From Azospirillum sp. B4 (GTDB taxonomy: Bacteria > Pseudomonadota > Alphaproteobacteria > Azospirillales > Azospirillaceae), in the NCBI RefSeq assembly GCF_000333275.1, contig NZ_BACU01000416.1, positions 36,936 to 100,935 of the forward strand: a stretch of 64,000 bases of DNA, given 5' to 3'. Of the stretch, positions 12,601-19,611 are shown in pieces. Every line of letters begins with the position of its first letter. Position 1 is the stretch's first letter. Made by a program: the position numbers and the translations under genes. Under the pieces are notes generated by a model. The model was not told where the DNA came from and searched no databases. It worked only from the letters and a program-made list of their open reading frames with translations.

Positions 12601-15600
12601 AGCGACCGAATCCGCCCGCGATCAACACCCGGCGCACCGGTGTCGGCGCGACAGGAGGCAGCGGCAGGGGCACCAGCCGCCGTTCCAGACGCCGTCCGTT
12701 CCGGATCGCGACCGTTTCACCCGTCCAGGCGCCGGGATCGGCCAGCAGGGCAGGCGCATCAATGCGCCCCTCCTCCTGGGGCGGCAGATCGAACAGGCGG
12801 ACACGGGCGCCGGGGACCTCGCGGCCGAACACCACTTTGGCCAGGCCGAGGACGGCGGCCTGGACCGGATCGCCCGGCTGGTCGGGGATGCCGGCGGCAT
12901 AAGCGCCCCGCGACACGACGATCACGTCCAGGTCACGGTCCACCGGGCCTGCCTGGAGGGCGATCGCTTGATCGCCCATCGCCCGTCCGGTCGTCGACCT
13001 GGCAAGGGCCAGGATAAGGCCGGCGCTGGCGTCGATGGTCGCCTGCACCGCAGCCGCGTCGGTCATGACGGGCCCGGGGGGGGGCAGCATCACCACGCGG
13101 ACGGCCCCTTCGGTCGCGGCGATCCAGGCGGCGGCGGCATCCGCCGCGGCGGTGCCGATGCGGGTCACCGGGCCGGAAAGGGCCGCCGCCAGTCGATCCG
13201 CCAACACATCCCGCGCGTCGGCGACCAACAGCGTGCCGCGCGGTTCGAGTGTGCCCCGGGCCAGGGTGCCGGTATCCGTCCAGACCGGTCGCATCGTGCG
13301 GGGCGCCGGCTCGGCGTTGAAACCAGCGGTGCCGGCGGGGGCGAGGGGCGCGGCGGGCTTCGCGGGCGCATCCATCTCGCTGAGGACAAGATCCGTGAGC
13401 GTCAGCAGGGGCGCGCCGGCCGCCGATAGGATGTCGACAGTGATGTGGCTCCCGGTGCTGGTGACGGCACCGCGGCGCGCCAGCAGATAGGCGGAGCCCA
13501 GCTCCGGCTCGCCGTGGAGGGTAAGCGCCGCCAGCGAGATTGGCATGCGGGGGCGCAGCACCGCGCCGTCATCCGCGCCGGCGACGGCGGCGGCGGCCTG
13601 GATGGCGGCATCCAGCAGGCGCAGACGCGCCGAGGGACCTGCGGTCAGGTTCCGCGTGCCGGCGGCCCCCCCCGGCGCCAGTGCCAGGCGGTCGAAGCCG
13701 CGATAGCAGGGGCCCAGCACCACGCCCGGTGCCGGTTCCGCGATACCGCCGGTGACGATGCGGTCGGCGGCCGCCTGCATGGCGAGAACATCCGCCAGTC
13801 CGGGCGGCAGGACCACGGTTCCGCCGCCCGCCCGGAAGGTGGCGATATCCCGGCCCTCGCCGTCGCTGACGGCGACGCGCCCGTCGCCGTCCGGCGCCGC
13901 CAGCCGCAGGCTGGTGCCGGCGGTGGGCACGGCCAGGGGCCGCAACCACCGCACCTCCGCCAGCGTCGACGTCTCGGCCGTGTCAAGCGCCAGGTGCAGC
14001 AATGCCGCGGCATGCAACACCGCCGTGCCGCCAATTCGGTGGTCCCCCACCATGGGGTCATCTGGCGACAGGGCGATGACCGTATCAGCGCCGACAGCCG
14101 GCCAATGATGGCCGCGATGCAGCGGCTGGTCCGGCAGGTCGACGGCGGCGAAGCCGGGCAAATCGACATCGGACCAGGCATCGCCGCCACTGACATAGCG
14201 GGCCACGGTTTCAGCCCAGGGACCGGACGGGGCAACCGGGTTGGCATCACCGCGGGCGAGGGTGTCGAGCGCCTCCAGCAGTTTGTTCCGATCACCGGCC
14301 ACGATGGCGGCCCGCCGGGAAAAATGGCTGCGACCCCGCGCCAGCGTCGCCGCCACGGCGCCGAGGGGGACGTGCCGTCCCCCCGCTCGTGTCTCCGACC
14401 GCAACCATTCCGCCAGGCCGCCGGCCCGTGCCGCCAGCAGCGCGTCGGTTTCGGCCGATAGGAAGAATGGCCATGGACCGGCGGCGCTTTCCCCGCCGGT
14501 ACCAGCGTGAGCGGTGCCAGCGGGCCCTTCCTCGATCACCGCATGGGCGTTGGTGCCCGCAAGCCCGAAGGAGCTGACGCCGGCGCGCCGGGGCCGGTCG
14601 ACCGACGGCGGCCAGGGGGAGGTGGTCTCGGCGACGGCCATCCCCTTGCCGCTGAGCTGAATATGCGGGTTCAGCGTGCTGAAGCCAGCCAGGGCCGGTA
14701 TCTCCTGCTCGCGCAGCGAAAGGATCGCCTTGATCAGCCCGACGATGCCGGCCGCTTCGGAACTATGGCCAAGGGTGGCCTTGGCCGATCCGAGCTTGAC
14801 GGGCTCAGTCCACCGGCGGCCGGCCAACGCGGCCGCCAGCCCCGCGATCTCGATCGGATCGCCCAGCGGGGTGCCCGTGCCGTGGGCCTCGATCAGGTCG
14901 ATTCCGTCCGCGTCAATCCCGGCGCGGCGCAGGGCAAGGCCGATGACCTCCGCCTGCGCCCGGCTGTTCGGCGCGGTGATGCCGTTCGAGCGGCCATCCT
15001 GGTTGGTGGCGGTCGCCAGCACCACGGCATCGATCCGGTCGCCATCGGCCAAGGCCCGGTCGAGGGGCTTCAGCAGCACGGCGGCGACCGCTTCGCCGAT
15101 GGCGATGCCGTCGGCCGCCGCGTCGAACGTGGCGCAGCGGCCGACCGGAGACAGCATGCCGGCGCGGCGCATCAGTCCCAGCGCGTCCGGATCGATGAAC
15201 AGGCCGACGCCCCCAGCCAGCGCCATGTCGCAGTCGCCGCGCGCGATCCCCTGGCAGGCGAGGTCCAAGGCCACGAGCGAGGAGGAACAGGCGGTATCTA
15301 CCGTCAACGCCGGTCCCCGCAGATCCAGGTGATAGGAAATGCGCGACGCCAGCATGGCCTTGAGGTTGCCGGTCATGCCCCAGGCGTCAGCGGCCCCTCC
15401 TTCCGCCGTCAGCAGCTTTTCATAACCCTGGGGTGCCGCACCGACATAGACGCCAACACGTCGGCCGCCGATGCGGCGGGCGGGGTAGCCGGCATTTTCC
15501 AGCGCCAGCCACGCCTGCTCCAGGAACAGGCGCTGCTGGGGGTCGGTCGCCCGCGCCTCACGCGGCGACAGCCCGAACAGGCTGGCATCGAACAGATCGA

Positions 15601-16171
15601 TGCCGCTCAGAAAACCCCCGGTCAGGTCGCCGCCGCGTCCGCCCACCAGGCGGCGCCGGTCCCTAGGGAAGGGCCCGACCAGCGAGCGGCCGTCACGGAT
15701 GGCGGCCCAGAATTCGGCAACGGACTGGGTGCCGCCAAAACGTCCGGATAGACCGATCACGGCGATGGGCAGGGGCCCGGCCGAGGACGTTGCCGCCGGT
15801 TTCGTCACGATGGCCACCGCCGGTTCGGCCGATGGACGACGCATGACCCCGCCCATCCCGGCCAGGCGTGCCGTCAGATCGGCCGGCGTCGGACATTCGA
15901 ACAGCGTCTCGACGCCAAGCGTCAGGCCGTAGCGCCGATTGATGCGGTCGATCAGCCGAACCGTCAGCAGCGAATTCAGCCCCATGTCGGCAAAGCTGAT
16001 GTTGGCGGAGCGGCCGTCCATCGTCCGCCCCAGGACCTCGCCGATGATCGCCGCCACCGTGTCGGCGAGGGCCTGGGCGTCCGTCGGATGTTCACCGCTG
16101 GAACGGCTTGCCGGAGCCTCGCCCACTGAATGCTCAACGATGCGGCGGTGCCGGTCAGCATAGCGGATCAT
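671..16171 (-). CDS. trans-AT polyketide synthase, ACP-[KS-DH-KR-cMT-ACP]-[KS-DH-KR-ACP]-[KS-DH-KR-cMT-ACP]
   Basis: 5166 aa, starting with the ATG that overlaps the upstream stop as ATGA. Approximate domains: ACP 33-110 (GLNSLL), which completes the split module of the upstream protein; KS 138-560 (DTACSSSL Cys near 294, EAHGTGT, GH); DH 700-960 (HRIGGTAVLH, final Pro replaced by His; LDAAIQ); KR 1180-1370 (SAY near 1327); cMT 1490-1780 (EIGAGTGSTT near 1607); ACP near 1844 (GVDSI); KS 1935-2360 (DTGCSSSL); DH 2510-2790 (HRVDGAPMLP); KR 2960-3150; ACP near 3260 (GIDSM); KS 3340-3760 (DTACSASL); DH 3920-4190 (HRVAGACQVA, Pro missing); KR 4390-4560; cMT around 4792; ACP near 5025 (GADSI). There is no AT and no thioesterase. 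The last ~25 residues (KLEAGEIDVDDAL) look like a short helical docking or interaction tail. Predicted chemistry: three C2 extensions with reduction and dehydration, two of them alpha-methylated. Confidence 0.95.
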   Translation of the reverse strand: MIRYADRHRRIVEHSVGEAPASRSSGEHPTDAQALADTVAAIIGEVLGRTMDGRSANISFADMGLNSLLTVRLIDRINRRYGLTLGVETLFECPTPADLTARLAGMGGVMRRPSAEPAVAIVTKPAATSSAGPLPIAVIGLSGRFGGTQSVAEFWAAIRDGRSLVGPFPRDRRRLVGGRGGDLTGGFLSGIDLFDASLFGLSPREARATDPQQRLFLEQAWLALENAGYPARRIGGRRVGVYVGAAPQGYEKLLTAEGGAADAWGMTGNLKAMLASRISYHLDLRGPALTVDTACSSSLVALDLACQGIARGDCDMALAGGVGLFIDPDALGLMRRAGMLSPVGRCATFDAAADGIAIGEAVAAVLLKPLDRALADGDRIDAVVLATATNQDGRSNGITAPNSRAQAEVIGLALRRAGIDADGIDLIEAHGTGTPLGDPIEIAGLAAALAGRRWTEPVKLGSAKATLGHSSEAAGIVGLIKAILSLREQEIPALAGFSTLNPHIQLSGKGMAVAETTSPWPPSVDRPRRAGVSSFGLAGTNAHAVIEEGPAGTAHAGTGGESAAGPWPFFLSAETDALLAARAGGLAEWLRSETRAGGRHVPLGAVAATLARGRSHFSRRAAIVAGDRNKLLEALDTLARGDANPVAPSGPWAETVARYVSGGDAWSDVDLPGFAAVDLPDQPLHRGHHWPAVGADTVIALSPDDPMVGDHRIGGTAVLHAAALLHLALDTAETSTLAEVRWLRPLAVPTAGTSLRLAAPDGDGRVAVSDGEGRDIATFRAGGGTVVLPPGLADVLAMQAAADRIVTGGIAEPAPGVVLGPCYRGFDRLALAPGGAAGTRNLTAGPSARLRLLDAAIQAAAAVAGADDGAVLRPRMPISLAALTLHGEPELGSAYLLARRGAVTSTGSHITVDILSAAGAPLLTLTDLVLSEMDAPAKPAAPLAPAGTAGFNAEPAPRTMRPVWTDTGTLARGTLEPRGTLLVADARDVLADRLAAALSGPVTRIGTAAADAAAAWIAATEGAVRVVMLPPPGPVMTDAAAVQATIDASAGLILALARSTTGRAMGDQAIALQAGPVDRDLDVIVVSRGAYAAGIPDQPGDPVQAAVLGLAKVVFGREVPGARVRLFDLPPQEEGRIDAPALLADPGAWTGETVAIRNGRRLERRLVPLPLPPVAPTPVRRVLIAGGFGRLGRTLARHAATRWGADVILVGRKPIVGERSAFLEELRGLGVTARGVQADLTTVDGAAAAFAAAGGPVDLVVQAVVDPLFGRAATVRATEFLASLRPKIAGLVALRAAAAAAGVPRLFVFSSISAFAGFPGAAGQSAYALQCAFEDALADGCDTTAGPALQVAHWGLWEDPSWRADLVAQVKGHGMYPMPTDACLATLDAMLAGTVRHAVHATLADPVWRAMGASTLPQAAADAVRAAQSITGGLTAADPAHHALMERHALTSMARQLARAGLLGEPGGRETVAAVVKRFATLPRFTGLAHALVDLLAQAGALHREGGDIHWLAGPEAYDAPADTAMIRALGAGAAAAVDLLDHCIAALPDILRGDVVATDVLFPLGSMERVEPIYRDQPGLEAANRLVAETVAALAAAKPDLTVIEIGAGTGSTTVAILDRLRDGMPAPSRYLYTDISTGFVQHGRGRHRRDWLEFGLLDIERDPATQGIDANFDVAVATNVLHATAGIETTLAHAASLLRPGGLLVINENVKLEAFATLTFGLLDGWWRATDPQKRLAGGPLLDTARWRAALRRAGLDPVAELAPGSGEASQVVILALKSEAATSQDGAGHGQCPAAHPLPAAPGPKGPATPVPTRIRTIVARALEIAPEAIDPDRPFAEYGVDSIISPQIADELASAFRIPLRSTDLFSFASVTALATHIATLSPLPADPPPEAAATPPEPVASEPSAPEPTAPAPTAPTPAAAINADQRIAIIGMAGRFPDAPDLATFWGNIVAGRGSIREIDRFPVPRLYDSGTGTPIPVTARWAGLIQDFDGFDPYFFHITPAEAEAMDPQQRLLLEEAWRALEDAGIVPADLAASRTGVFVGASANSYVAPGSPSLQTLGGSMAILSARLAYLLDLKGPSFPVDTGCSSSLVALHLACRSLATGECDVAISGGVAINLLSPDILAYLSDAGMASQTGVCRAFDDAADGFVPGEGVGVVVLKRLADAQRDGDPIRAVILATGTNQDGRTSGITAPSAAAQTALEIDVWSRAGIDPETIRLVEAHGTGTRLGDPIEVNALTDAFRHFTDRRGFCAIGSVKTNVGHAMAAAGTAGLFKAVLALEHGIIPPTLNFTTPNRHIDFAGSPFRVATTATPWPMDVPGRATVSSFGFSGSNAHVLLEAAPRHIAASDDPGPWIFPLSAKTTASLDRLKTALLAHLDRLDGGLADLAWTLGAKRTHHRARHAVVAGDRVALAAALRAPLPPASSTAADIDIEHAIATRDLMSLATAYVAGAAVPFPRLFRAPGRVLRLPVYPFDNQRYWNPLNRGATAVAEPDDGALPLRVDSADWRLDQHRVDGAPMLPAAAVMELAAAALTRRHGHPCPGLADLTWIRPIAGTGPFDLRLEASGAAPRSLTLMLAGTEHAALTPASPAPPPPSLDIATILGRFGDAVDGADIYQAATARGIAYGPAFRLIDRLWAREGEALARLMARPDLSARSAAVLDAAMQAAAGIGTAAGAPQGLFVPVALGAVRWFAEAEPAWVHVQARRIDQDGAVFDILLATRDGHPVAALERLVARSMGKTRQTTDIEAQTQRLIPVWRDDPLPDRDASEPTPVVIASEPACGRWASAVPAAIRLTPDQLDRLPAIFADRPTADVILELDAVPDPRALDALPLATAIDRLDPCPALESLLDIVRGLAGRAVVRLLVVSPGGADAPGHRAVTSMLRCIAAEHPGWLVRSLALEDGEASPAALLAARPTERGGPDDMRLVLGKPQSRVLVPAPRPGVDIAPILPERAACVITGGTGGIGLLLAEHLVRHHRARVALVARNAPDAAMAARLAALEQAGGEVLIIEADVADVQGLRRALDRVRHGFGAIQAVFHLAGARRDGVAATKSPADLATVLRAKVAGTLALDRLTRDDGLALFCVFSSTAAAFPTFGQADYAAANGFLDGFATWRTGAVAAGMRRGRTLSAAWPLWREGGMTAPAELLALLRREAGFEPLPADAAFAALRAALATDDPVQVVLHGRGDVAAGLRQLGLGAAGHPAVILDPAPRATTAGIADGAAGYVAGILAEVARIPAQRVEPDMPFEEYGIDSMMITHLNAALERDLGTVPKTLFFEYRTPREIAGYLQREHAEAMARLAGPAPAVPLATASSNPVTVQAAKEPPPDDAVAIIGIAGIYPGAEDLEGFWQLLRSGTDLIREVPAERWPLEGFYDPDRDNPSTCHTKWGGFIDDADGFDPRFFDMSPIEAESLDPQARKFLEVAWWALEDAGYGRHSLFARDAQPERRAGGVFVGLMHADYPLFAAEARAKGALAITASGYWNAANRVSHFLDFHGPSVAVDTACSASLTAVHMAIQALRAGDCTVAIAGGVNLSLHPMKYWVLSKAGFSASDGRCRSFGEGGDGYVPGEGAGAVVLKPLARARADGDRIHAVIRGSAVNHGGRTSGFTVPNPVAQGALIAETLARAGVAPDSISYVEAHGTGTALGDPIEITGLRRAFGAAGCPIGSVKSNVGHLESAAGIVALTKVVLQMRHATLAPSLHSAVLNKDAGLAGSGFRVVQSAEPWTSPDGGPLRAGLSSFGAGGANVHLILEAPPPAKPPAEDGRPHPILLSGRTPAALRSLAARLADRLTVPDGAALTDIAGTLAIGRDTMRHRMGFITADRAAAVARLRDFAATGEPPAVATSAADPELQDALQSWLDGGAVDWRRFFPAGFTRVGVPLYPFERRRCWLSTRPDPAFKTATQTETIVLRDDDPLVADHRVAGACQVAGALLIARTLAATGAPVPLRLSAIGWTAPVQVPVGGATIPLSGAVTPEGQTLRLGDAMALTVGTAVPAPTELRVHVGDIIDRCPTALPHARIYAMLGAAGVDYGPSYALLDTVHAGMDEAIGRLRPTPTPSSDAIDARVLDAAMQLCFAVASEDAAGLRPASADALTLWRPLSEARYAHARRTLAEPGRLVVTITVLDEQGDLIARLDGLTLRGARKRPSPRADGEAPPLRILRPVWRQVPARTVEYADGAMLVVGHEDDGGFGQALATGAGAALMIMRGGQAPAIEDFRHRLASAPERIDRVIFLGGWCPPTTPPDATTHERQRQTGTIALLRLVKALAGTGIPLRVVTRHGQAVADGDSVSPEAAAVTALAKAAGRDLPELAVRLIDLGGATPDVAAALGDAEAPADAELAWRDGVWFAKRLEPAAATLAQISTPPASTPAAFRNGGRYLIAGAGGIGRALARHLAEQYDATVWLLGRRPLSAEEASGLEGLTAGRILHRAASLTEPAALTRAVSEAAGVDRRLDGVFHTALVMHDQGIADLVEADFRAVVDAKGVGAINLLAALTDCDVGFVCAFSSSNAYTANRGQSAYAAACAFLDALVLAHSGGKARVIDWGLWGEAGRMADPASLAAMRRFGVWPIRNQEGFAALSAILAGADRHVLALKLREDLLAPLGVDAVGGGTASDPAPTATAAAALDAFIAAVPPPADLDPGRFAAVDVYGRALLAETLARTPLPEPEGPAMARLAEAVRTIVAAAPSQPAETLRRELLASGAEATPYVALLDQTVPGLPDVVGGRVKAASLLFPDGSDRLVSAIYRGNRLIDWLQGLAAEAVAAEVRRRLDRDHTATVRVLEIGAGTGATSAFVLAALRPLGGRVQYVFTDIGPSFLVAARRRFAAEPGFETKLLDVSRPAAPQGVADGSIDVVLAANVVHATARVTETLGHIGRMLKPDGLLVLKEATSAHDFNTLTFGLTADWWGFDDPALRLPGGPLLSRDGWATALKAARFRDPRASGLSGAETVESVMLARAPLGDRAPSAGSQEQATRKPESPSAPRTGTVEAALLEVVAAALHLTPDEVEPDGSFADYGADSIISVELVRSINLRFGINLKTTSLFNFATVRDLARFIEMEFTDPASKAGEAGDTAVERRVAETKGRTRRLRERIDARRQAAPVNAEAHFLASEAKKAAAVPRTPERGGTTLEQLLAKLEAGEIDVDDALALEVMDDA

Positions 16172-19100
16172 GGCCGCATCCTTTCCTGGTTCCAGGATTC
16201 CAGGCCGGGCAGGCCGGGGCGGTACTCCGCCGTGATCAGCAGATAGCGCACCAGCCCTTCGCCGAGCGCTTGGCCGAAACCGTCCCAGGAACGCTGGATC
16301 CGCTCGACCAAGCCGGCGGCGGCGGGTTCCCCCCGGTCACGCTCGCCGGCCAGCATGTCGTCAAGGCCGGGATCGACCAGGAAGTTTGAGACTTCCCGGC
16401 TGGCATCGATGCACGTCACGACGCGGAAGCCGTGGCGGGCCAGGATGCTGGCATAGCCCATCAGCGTGCTGGTCCAGGAACCAACATCGGGCAGGATGAT
16501 CGGCGCGGCCGTGTCGGATGCGCAGTCGATCAACGCCAGCGTCGCGCCAACGTCGAGATGGGCGGCGAGATTGCCGAACAGCCCATCCTTGTCGCTGATG
16601 TGGTGGCCCACCTCGAATCCGAAGGCGAGCTGGAACATGCCGGGGAAGGCCTCGGCCGCGCTGTCGCGGCAATGGATTTGGACCCGGTCGGCCAGTCCGG
16701 CCGCCGCCACGTGCCGCCGCGCTTCGGCCGCCTGCTCCGGCGAGATCGTGTAGCCCACGGCGTCGATCCCTTCGTGCCGCGTGGCCAGATCGATCAGGTC
16801 GGTGCCGAAGCCGCAACCGAAATCCAGCACGCGGCCGACCTTGCTGAAATCGACGCCACCGAAGATCTCGGCGCGCATTTCCCGCTGGGCCGCGACCATC
16901 AGGCGCCAGTGGTCGGGGTTCGCCTGCGGATCCTGCATGGTGCGCGTCCAGGAAAAGCCCGGGACCACCTCGGCGAAGGGCGCCAGGGTCAGATAGGGTG
17001 GTGCGTCGCGTCGCTCGCGCGTCGGGTCGCTGCCAGCGGTCGCGACATAGTCATAGAAACTCGCCACCACGCTCGGCCGGTCCACCGCCGTCTGGGTGTC
17101 GAGCGGATAGCGCCGCGGGGTGAAGGCGCGTTGCGTCCGCAGCGGACGGTGCGACGGGCCCGCGGCCTGCTCGACCACCACATGCGCGCTGACACCACCC
17201 AGGCCATAGGCATGCACGCCCGCACGCCGGGTCTCGCCCGGTGGCCAGGCGTCGGGCAAGGCCTCCAGCCTGATACCGCTGTCCGCCAAGGCCAGCGCGG
17301 GGTTTGTCTCCCGCAGGCCCGGCACCCCCGGTCGGAAGCCGTCGCCGACGGCCAGGATCGCCGCCATCAGCCCGGCAATGCCGCCGGCCGCGTCCAGCGA
17401 GCCGATCGCCGGCTTGACGGCGCCGACCCGGCAGTCCAATGCCGCGGCATCGACGCGCAGGGTTCGGAACGCGTTCTTGATCGCCGCGATTTCGGCGAGG
17501 TCGCCGTGTGCCGTGCCGGCGCCGTGGGCTTCGACATAGCAGGCGCCCGCCGGTGCCGTGCCGGCATCGCGCCAGGCGGCAACGACGGTTTCGGCCTGGC
17601 TGACGGTGCTGGGCAGCATCAGCGAGCCGGCGCTGGCACCCGCATGGCGCACGGCGGCGCCGGCGATGGCGGCATGCGCGGCGTCGCCGTCCGCGCGCGC
17701 CCGGTCCAGCCGTTTCAGCACCACCACGCCGCACCCCTCGCCCCGGACCTGGCCCGAAGCGCTGGCATCGAACGCCCGGCAGGCCCCGTCCGGCGCCAGG
17801 ATGCCAAGGCGTGCCAGGCTGGCGGATTCCGCATCGGACAGCAGCAGGCTGACGCCGCCCACGACCGCGATTTCGCATTGGCCCTGGCGCAGCGATTCAA
17901 GGGCGCGTTCGATGGCGACCAGCCCGCTGGAACAGGCGGTATTGACGGTTTCGCTCGGCCCGCGCCAGTCGAAGGTGAAGGACGTGCGGTTCGCGACCAT
18001 GGAGGCGAGACCGCCCGGCACCGCCAGCGGATCGTCGCCGCCGACGCCACGCCGTTCCAGATGGCTGGTGGAATACATGGCCGCGAACACGCCGACCGGA
18101 TGGCCCCTGAGGGTCTGCGGATCGATCCCGGCATCCTCCAGGGCGCACCACACGGTTTCCAGGAACAGTCGCTGATGGGGATCCATCAGGGCCGCTTCTG
18201 TTGGGGCCAGGCGGAACGGCTCGGCATCGAATTCATCGACGCCGTCGATGAAGCCACCCGCCCCCAGGCTTGGGGTGCCGGCGAACCGGCCGGCCGGCGG
18301 TGGCCGCAGGGCGGAACCCCCCGACCGCAGCAGCGCGCGGAAGTGATCGAGATCCGGCGCGCCGGGAAAACGGCAGGCCATGCCGATGACGGCGGCCTTG
18401 CGCATGTCGGGATCGGGGCGGGGCGGCGTCGCCGCGTTCGGCACCACGCTGGGCGTCGTGATGCCCCCGGCCAGCGGCGCCAACCGCGCCAGGCTTTCCA
18501 GCACATCCCGCTTGGGCAGCCCGAAATCGAGCAGGCAGGCGATCTCGTTGACGCCGATGGCGCCGACCCGGCCCATCATCTCGCGGCATTCGTCGGGCGT
18601 GCCGATCAGGCTGGCGGAGCGCAGATAGCGCTGAAAGGCGAAATCGGCGACCCGGTCGCGCTGTGCCCCGCCGACCTCGACGGCATCGGCCTGGGCATCG
18701 ACATGCAGGTTGAGCGCGCCCCGTACATACTCGGTCAGTGGTCCCTTGACCCGGGCCAAGGTCCGCGCCGGATCGGGGTCGCAATAGCTGTGCAGCATCA
18801 AGGTGACGCGCCCGGCGTCCGGCTCCAGCCCGGCCTCGCTCCTCGCTTCCCGGTAGACGCGGATGCGGTCGGCCAGGTCGGTCATCCCGCTGCCCAGCAT
18901 CATAGTCAGGACGTTGAAGCCGGAGCGGCCGGCCCAGGCGAAGCTGTCGGCGTTGCCGGTCGTGGCGATCCAGACATTGAGGTCGGGCCGCGACGGCGCC
19001 GGATGGGGCGTCACCTCGACCGTTTCGCCCTTGCCCGAGCGTCTCTGGACCGCCCCCCCGGCCCAGAGATGGCGCAATTCGTCCAGCCGTGTGCGCATCA

Positions 19101-19611
19101 CGCTCTTGGCGTTCGCGAACGTGTCGGGCGATAGCACAAAATCCTGGGGGTTCCAGCCGCTGCCAACCGCCAGGTCCACCCGGCCATGGGACAGCAGGTC
19201 CACCATCGCCCACGCTTCGGCCAATTCCAGCGGGTCATGCAACGGCAGGATCACGCTGCCGGCGCGGATGCGGATGCGCGCCGTCACCTGGCTCACGGCG
19301 GCGGCGATCACCGCCGGGTTGGGGTAGGGACCGCCGAACCGGTCGAAATGCCGCTCCGGCAGCCACACGGCCTCGAACCCGGCCGCATCCGCCTGTCTGG
19401 CGGCCTCGATCACCAGGTCGTAGGGATCACGCGCCCCGCTTTCGGCCGAAAAGAACATGACGCTGAGCCGGGGCAGCGCCGAGGACGCCGCTGCCTGGCT
19501 GGTGCGATGGGCCGTTGGGGCCGGTGGCACGGTGCCGCCCTTGGCCAGGATGCGGGTGCGCAGCCGCGCCGCCTCGGCCAACAGCGCCGCCCGGTCAAGC
19601 GGAAGGTTCAT
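16168..19611 (-). CDS. Luciferase-like monooxygenase / KS0 / O-methyltransferase fusion
   Basis: 1147 aa, with the ATG in an ATGA overlap with the PKS gene upstream. The frame is open for a further ~180 codons 5', but that stretch is antisense-frame PKS sequence. Residues about 45-390 are a flavin-dependent luciferase-like monooxygenase of the secondary-metabolism type (SVMFFSAESG, WLPERHFDRFGG, GSVILPLHDPLELAE). Residues about 400-830 are a ketosynthase with Cys (NTACSSG, ~557) and first His (EAHGAGT, ~695). The second catalytic His is Ser (AIGSLDAAG, ~737), so it should not decarboxylate or condense (KS0). Residues about 850-1147 are a SAM methyltransferase (VLDFGCGFGTDL, ~932; PGFSWTRTMQDP) of the trans-AT O-methyltransferase type. 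The partner ACP opens the next protein. The preceding module is KS-KR-ACP, so O-methylation of a beta-hydroxyl is the simplest prediction. The oxygenase may alpha-hydroxylate or insert oxygen; which one cannot be told from sequence alone. Confidence 0.93.
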   Translation of the reverse strand: MNLPLDRAALLAEAARLRTRILAKGGTVPPAPTAHRTSQAAASSALPRLSVMFFSAESGARDPYDLVIEAARQADAAGFEAVWLPERHFDRFGGPYPNPAVIAAAVSQVTARIRIRAGSVILPLHDPLELAEAWAMVDLLSHGRVDLAVGSGWNPQDFVLSPDTFANAKSVMRTRLDELRHLWAGGAVQRRSGKGETVEVTPHPAPSRPDLNVWIATTGNADSFAWAGRSGFNVLTMMLGSGMTDLADRIRVYREARSEAGLEPDAGRVTLMLHSYCDPDPARTLARVKGPLTEYVRGALNLHVDAQADAVEVGGAQRDRVADFAFQRYLRSASLIGTPDECREMMGRVGAIGVNEIACLLDFGLPKRDVLESLARLAPLAGGITTPSVVPNAATPPRPDPDMRKAAVIGMACRFPGAPDLDHFRALLRSGGSALRPPPAGRFAGTPSLGAGGFIDGVDEFDAEPFRLAPTEAALMDPHQRLFLETVWCALEDAGIDPQTLRGHPVGVFAAMYSTSHLERRGVGGDDPLAVPGGLASMVANRTSFTFDWRGPSETVNTACSSGLVAIERALESLRQGQCEIAVVGGVSLLLSDAESASLARLGILAPDGACRAFDASASGQVRGEGCGVVVLKRLDRARADGDAAHAAIAGAAVRHAGASAGSLMLPSTVSQAETVVAAWRDAGTAPAGACYVEAHGAGTAHGDLAEIAAIKNAFRTLRVDAAALDCRVGAVKPAIGSLDAAGGIAGLMAAILAVGDGFRPGVPGLRETNPALALADSGIRLEALPDAWPPGETRRAGVHAYGLGGVSAHVVVEQAAGPSHRPLRTQRAFTPRRYPLDTQTAVDRPSVVASFYDYVATAGSDPTRERRDAPPYLTLAPFAEVVPGFSWTRTMQDPQANPDHWRLMVAAQREMRAEIFGGVDFSKVGRVLDFGCGFGTDLIDLATRHEGIDAVGYTISPEQAAEARRHVAAAGLADRVQIHCRDSAAEAFPGMFQLAFGFEVGHHISDKDGLFGNLAAHLDVGATLALIDCASDTAAPIILPDVGSWTSTLMGYASILARHGFRVVTCIDASREVSNFLVDPGLDDMLAGERDRGEPAAAGLVERIQRSWDGFGQALGEGLVRYLLITAEYRPGLPGLESWNQERMRP

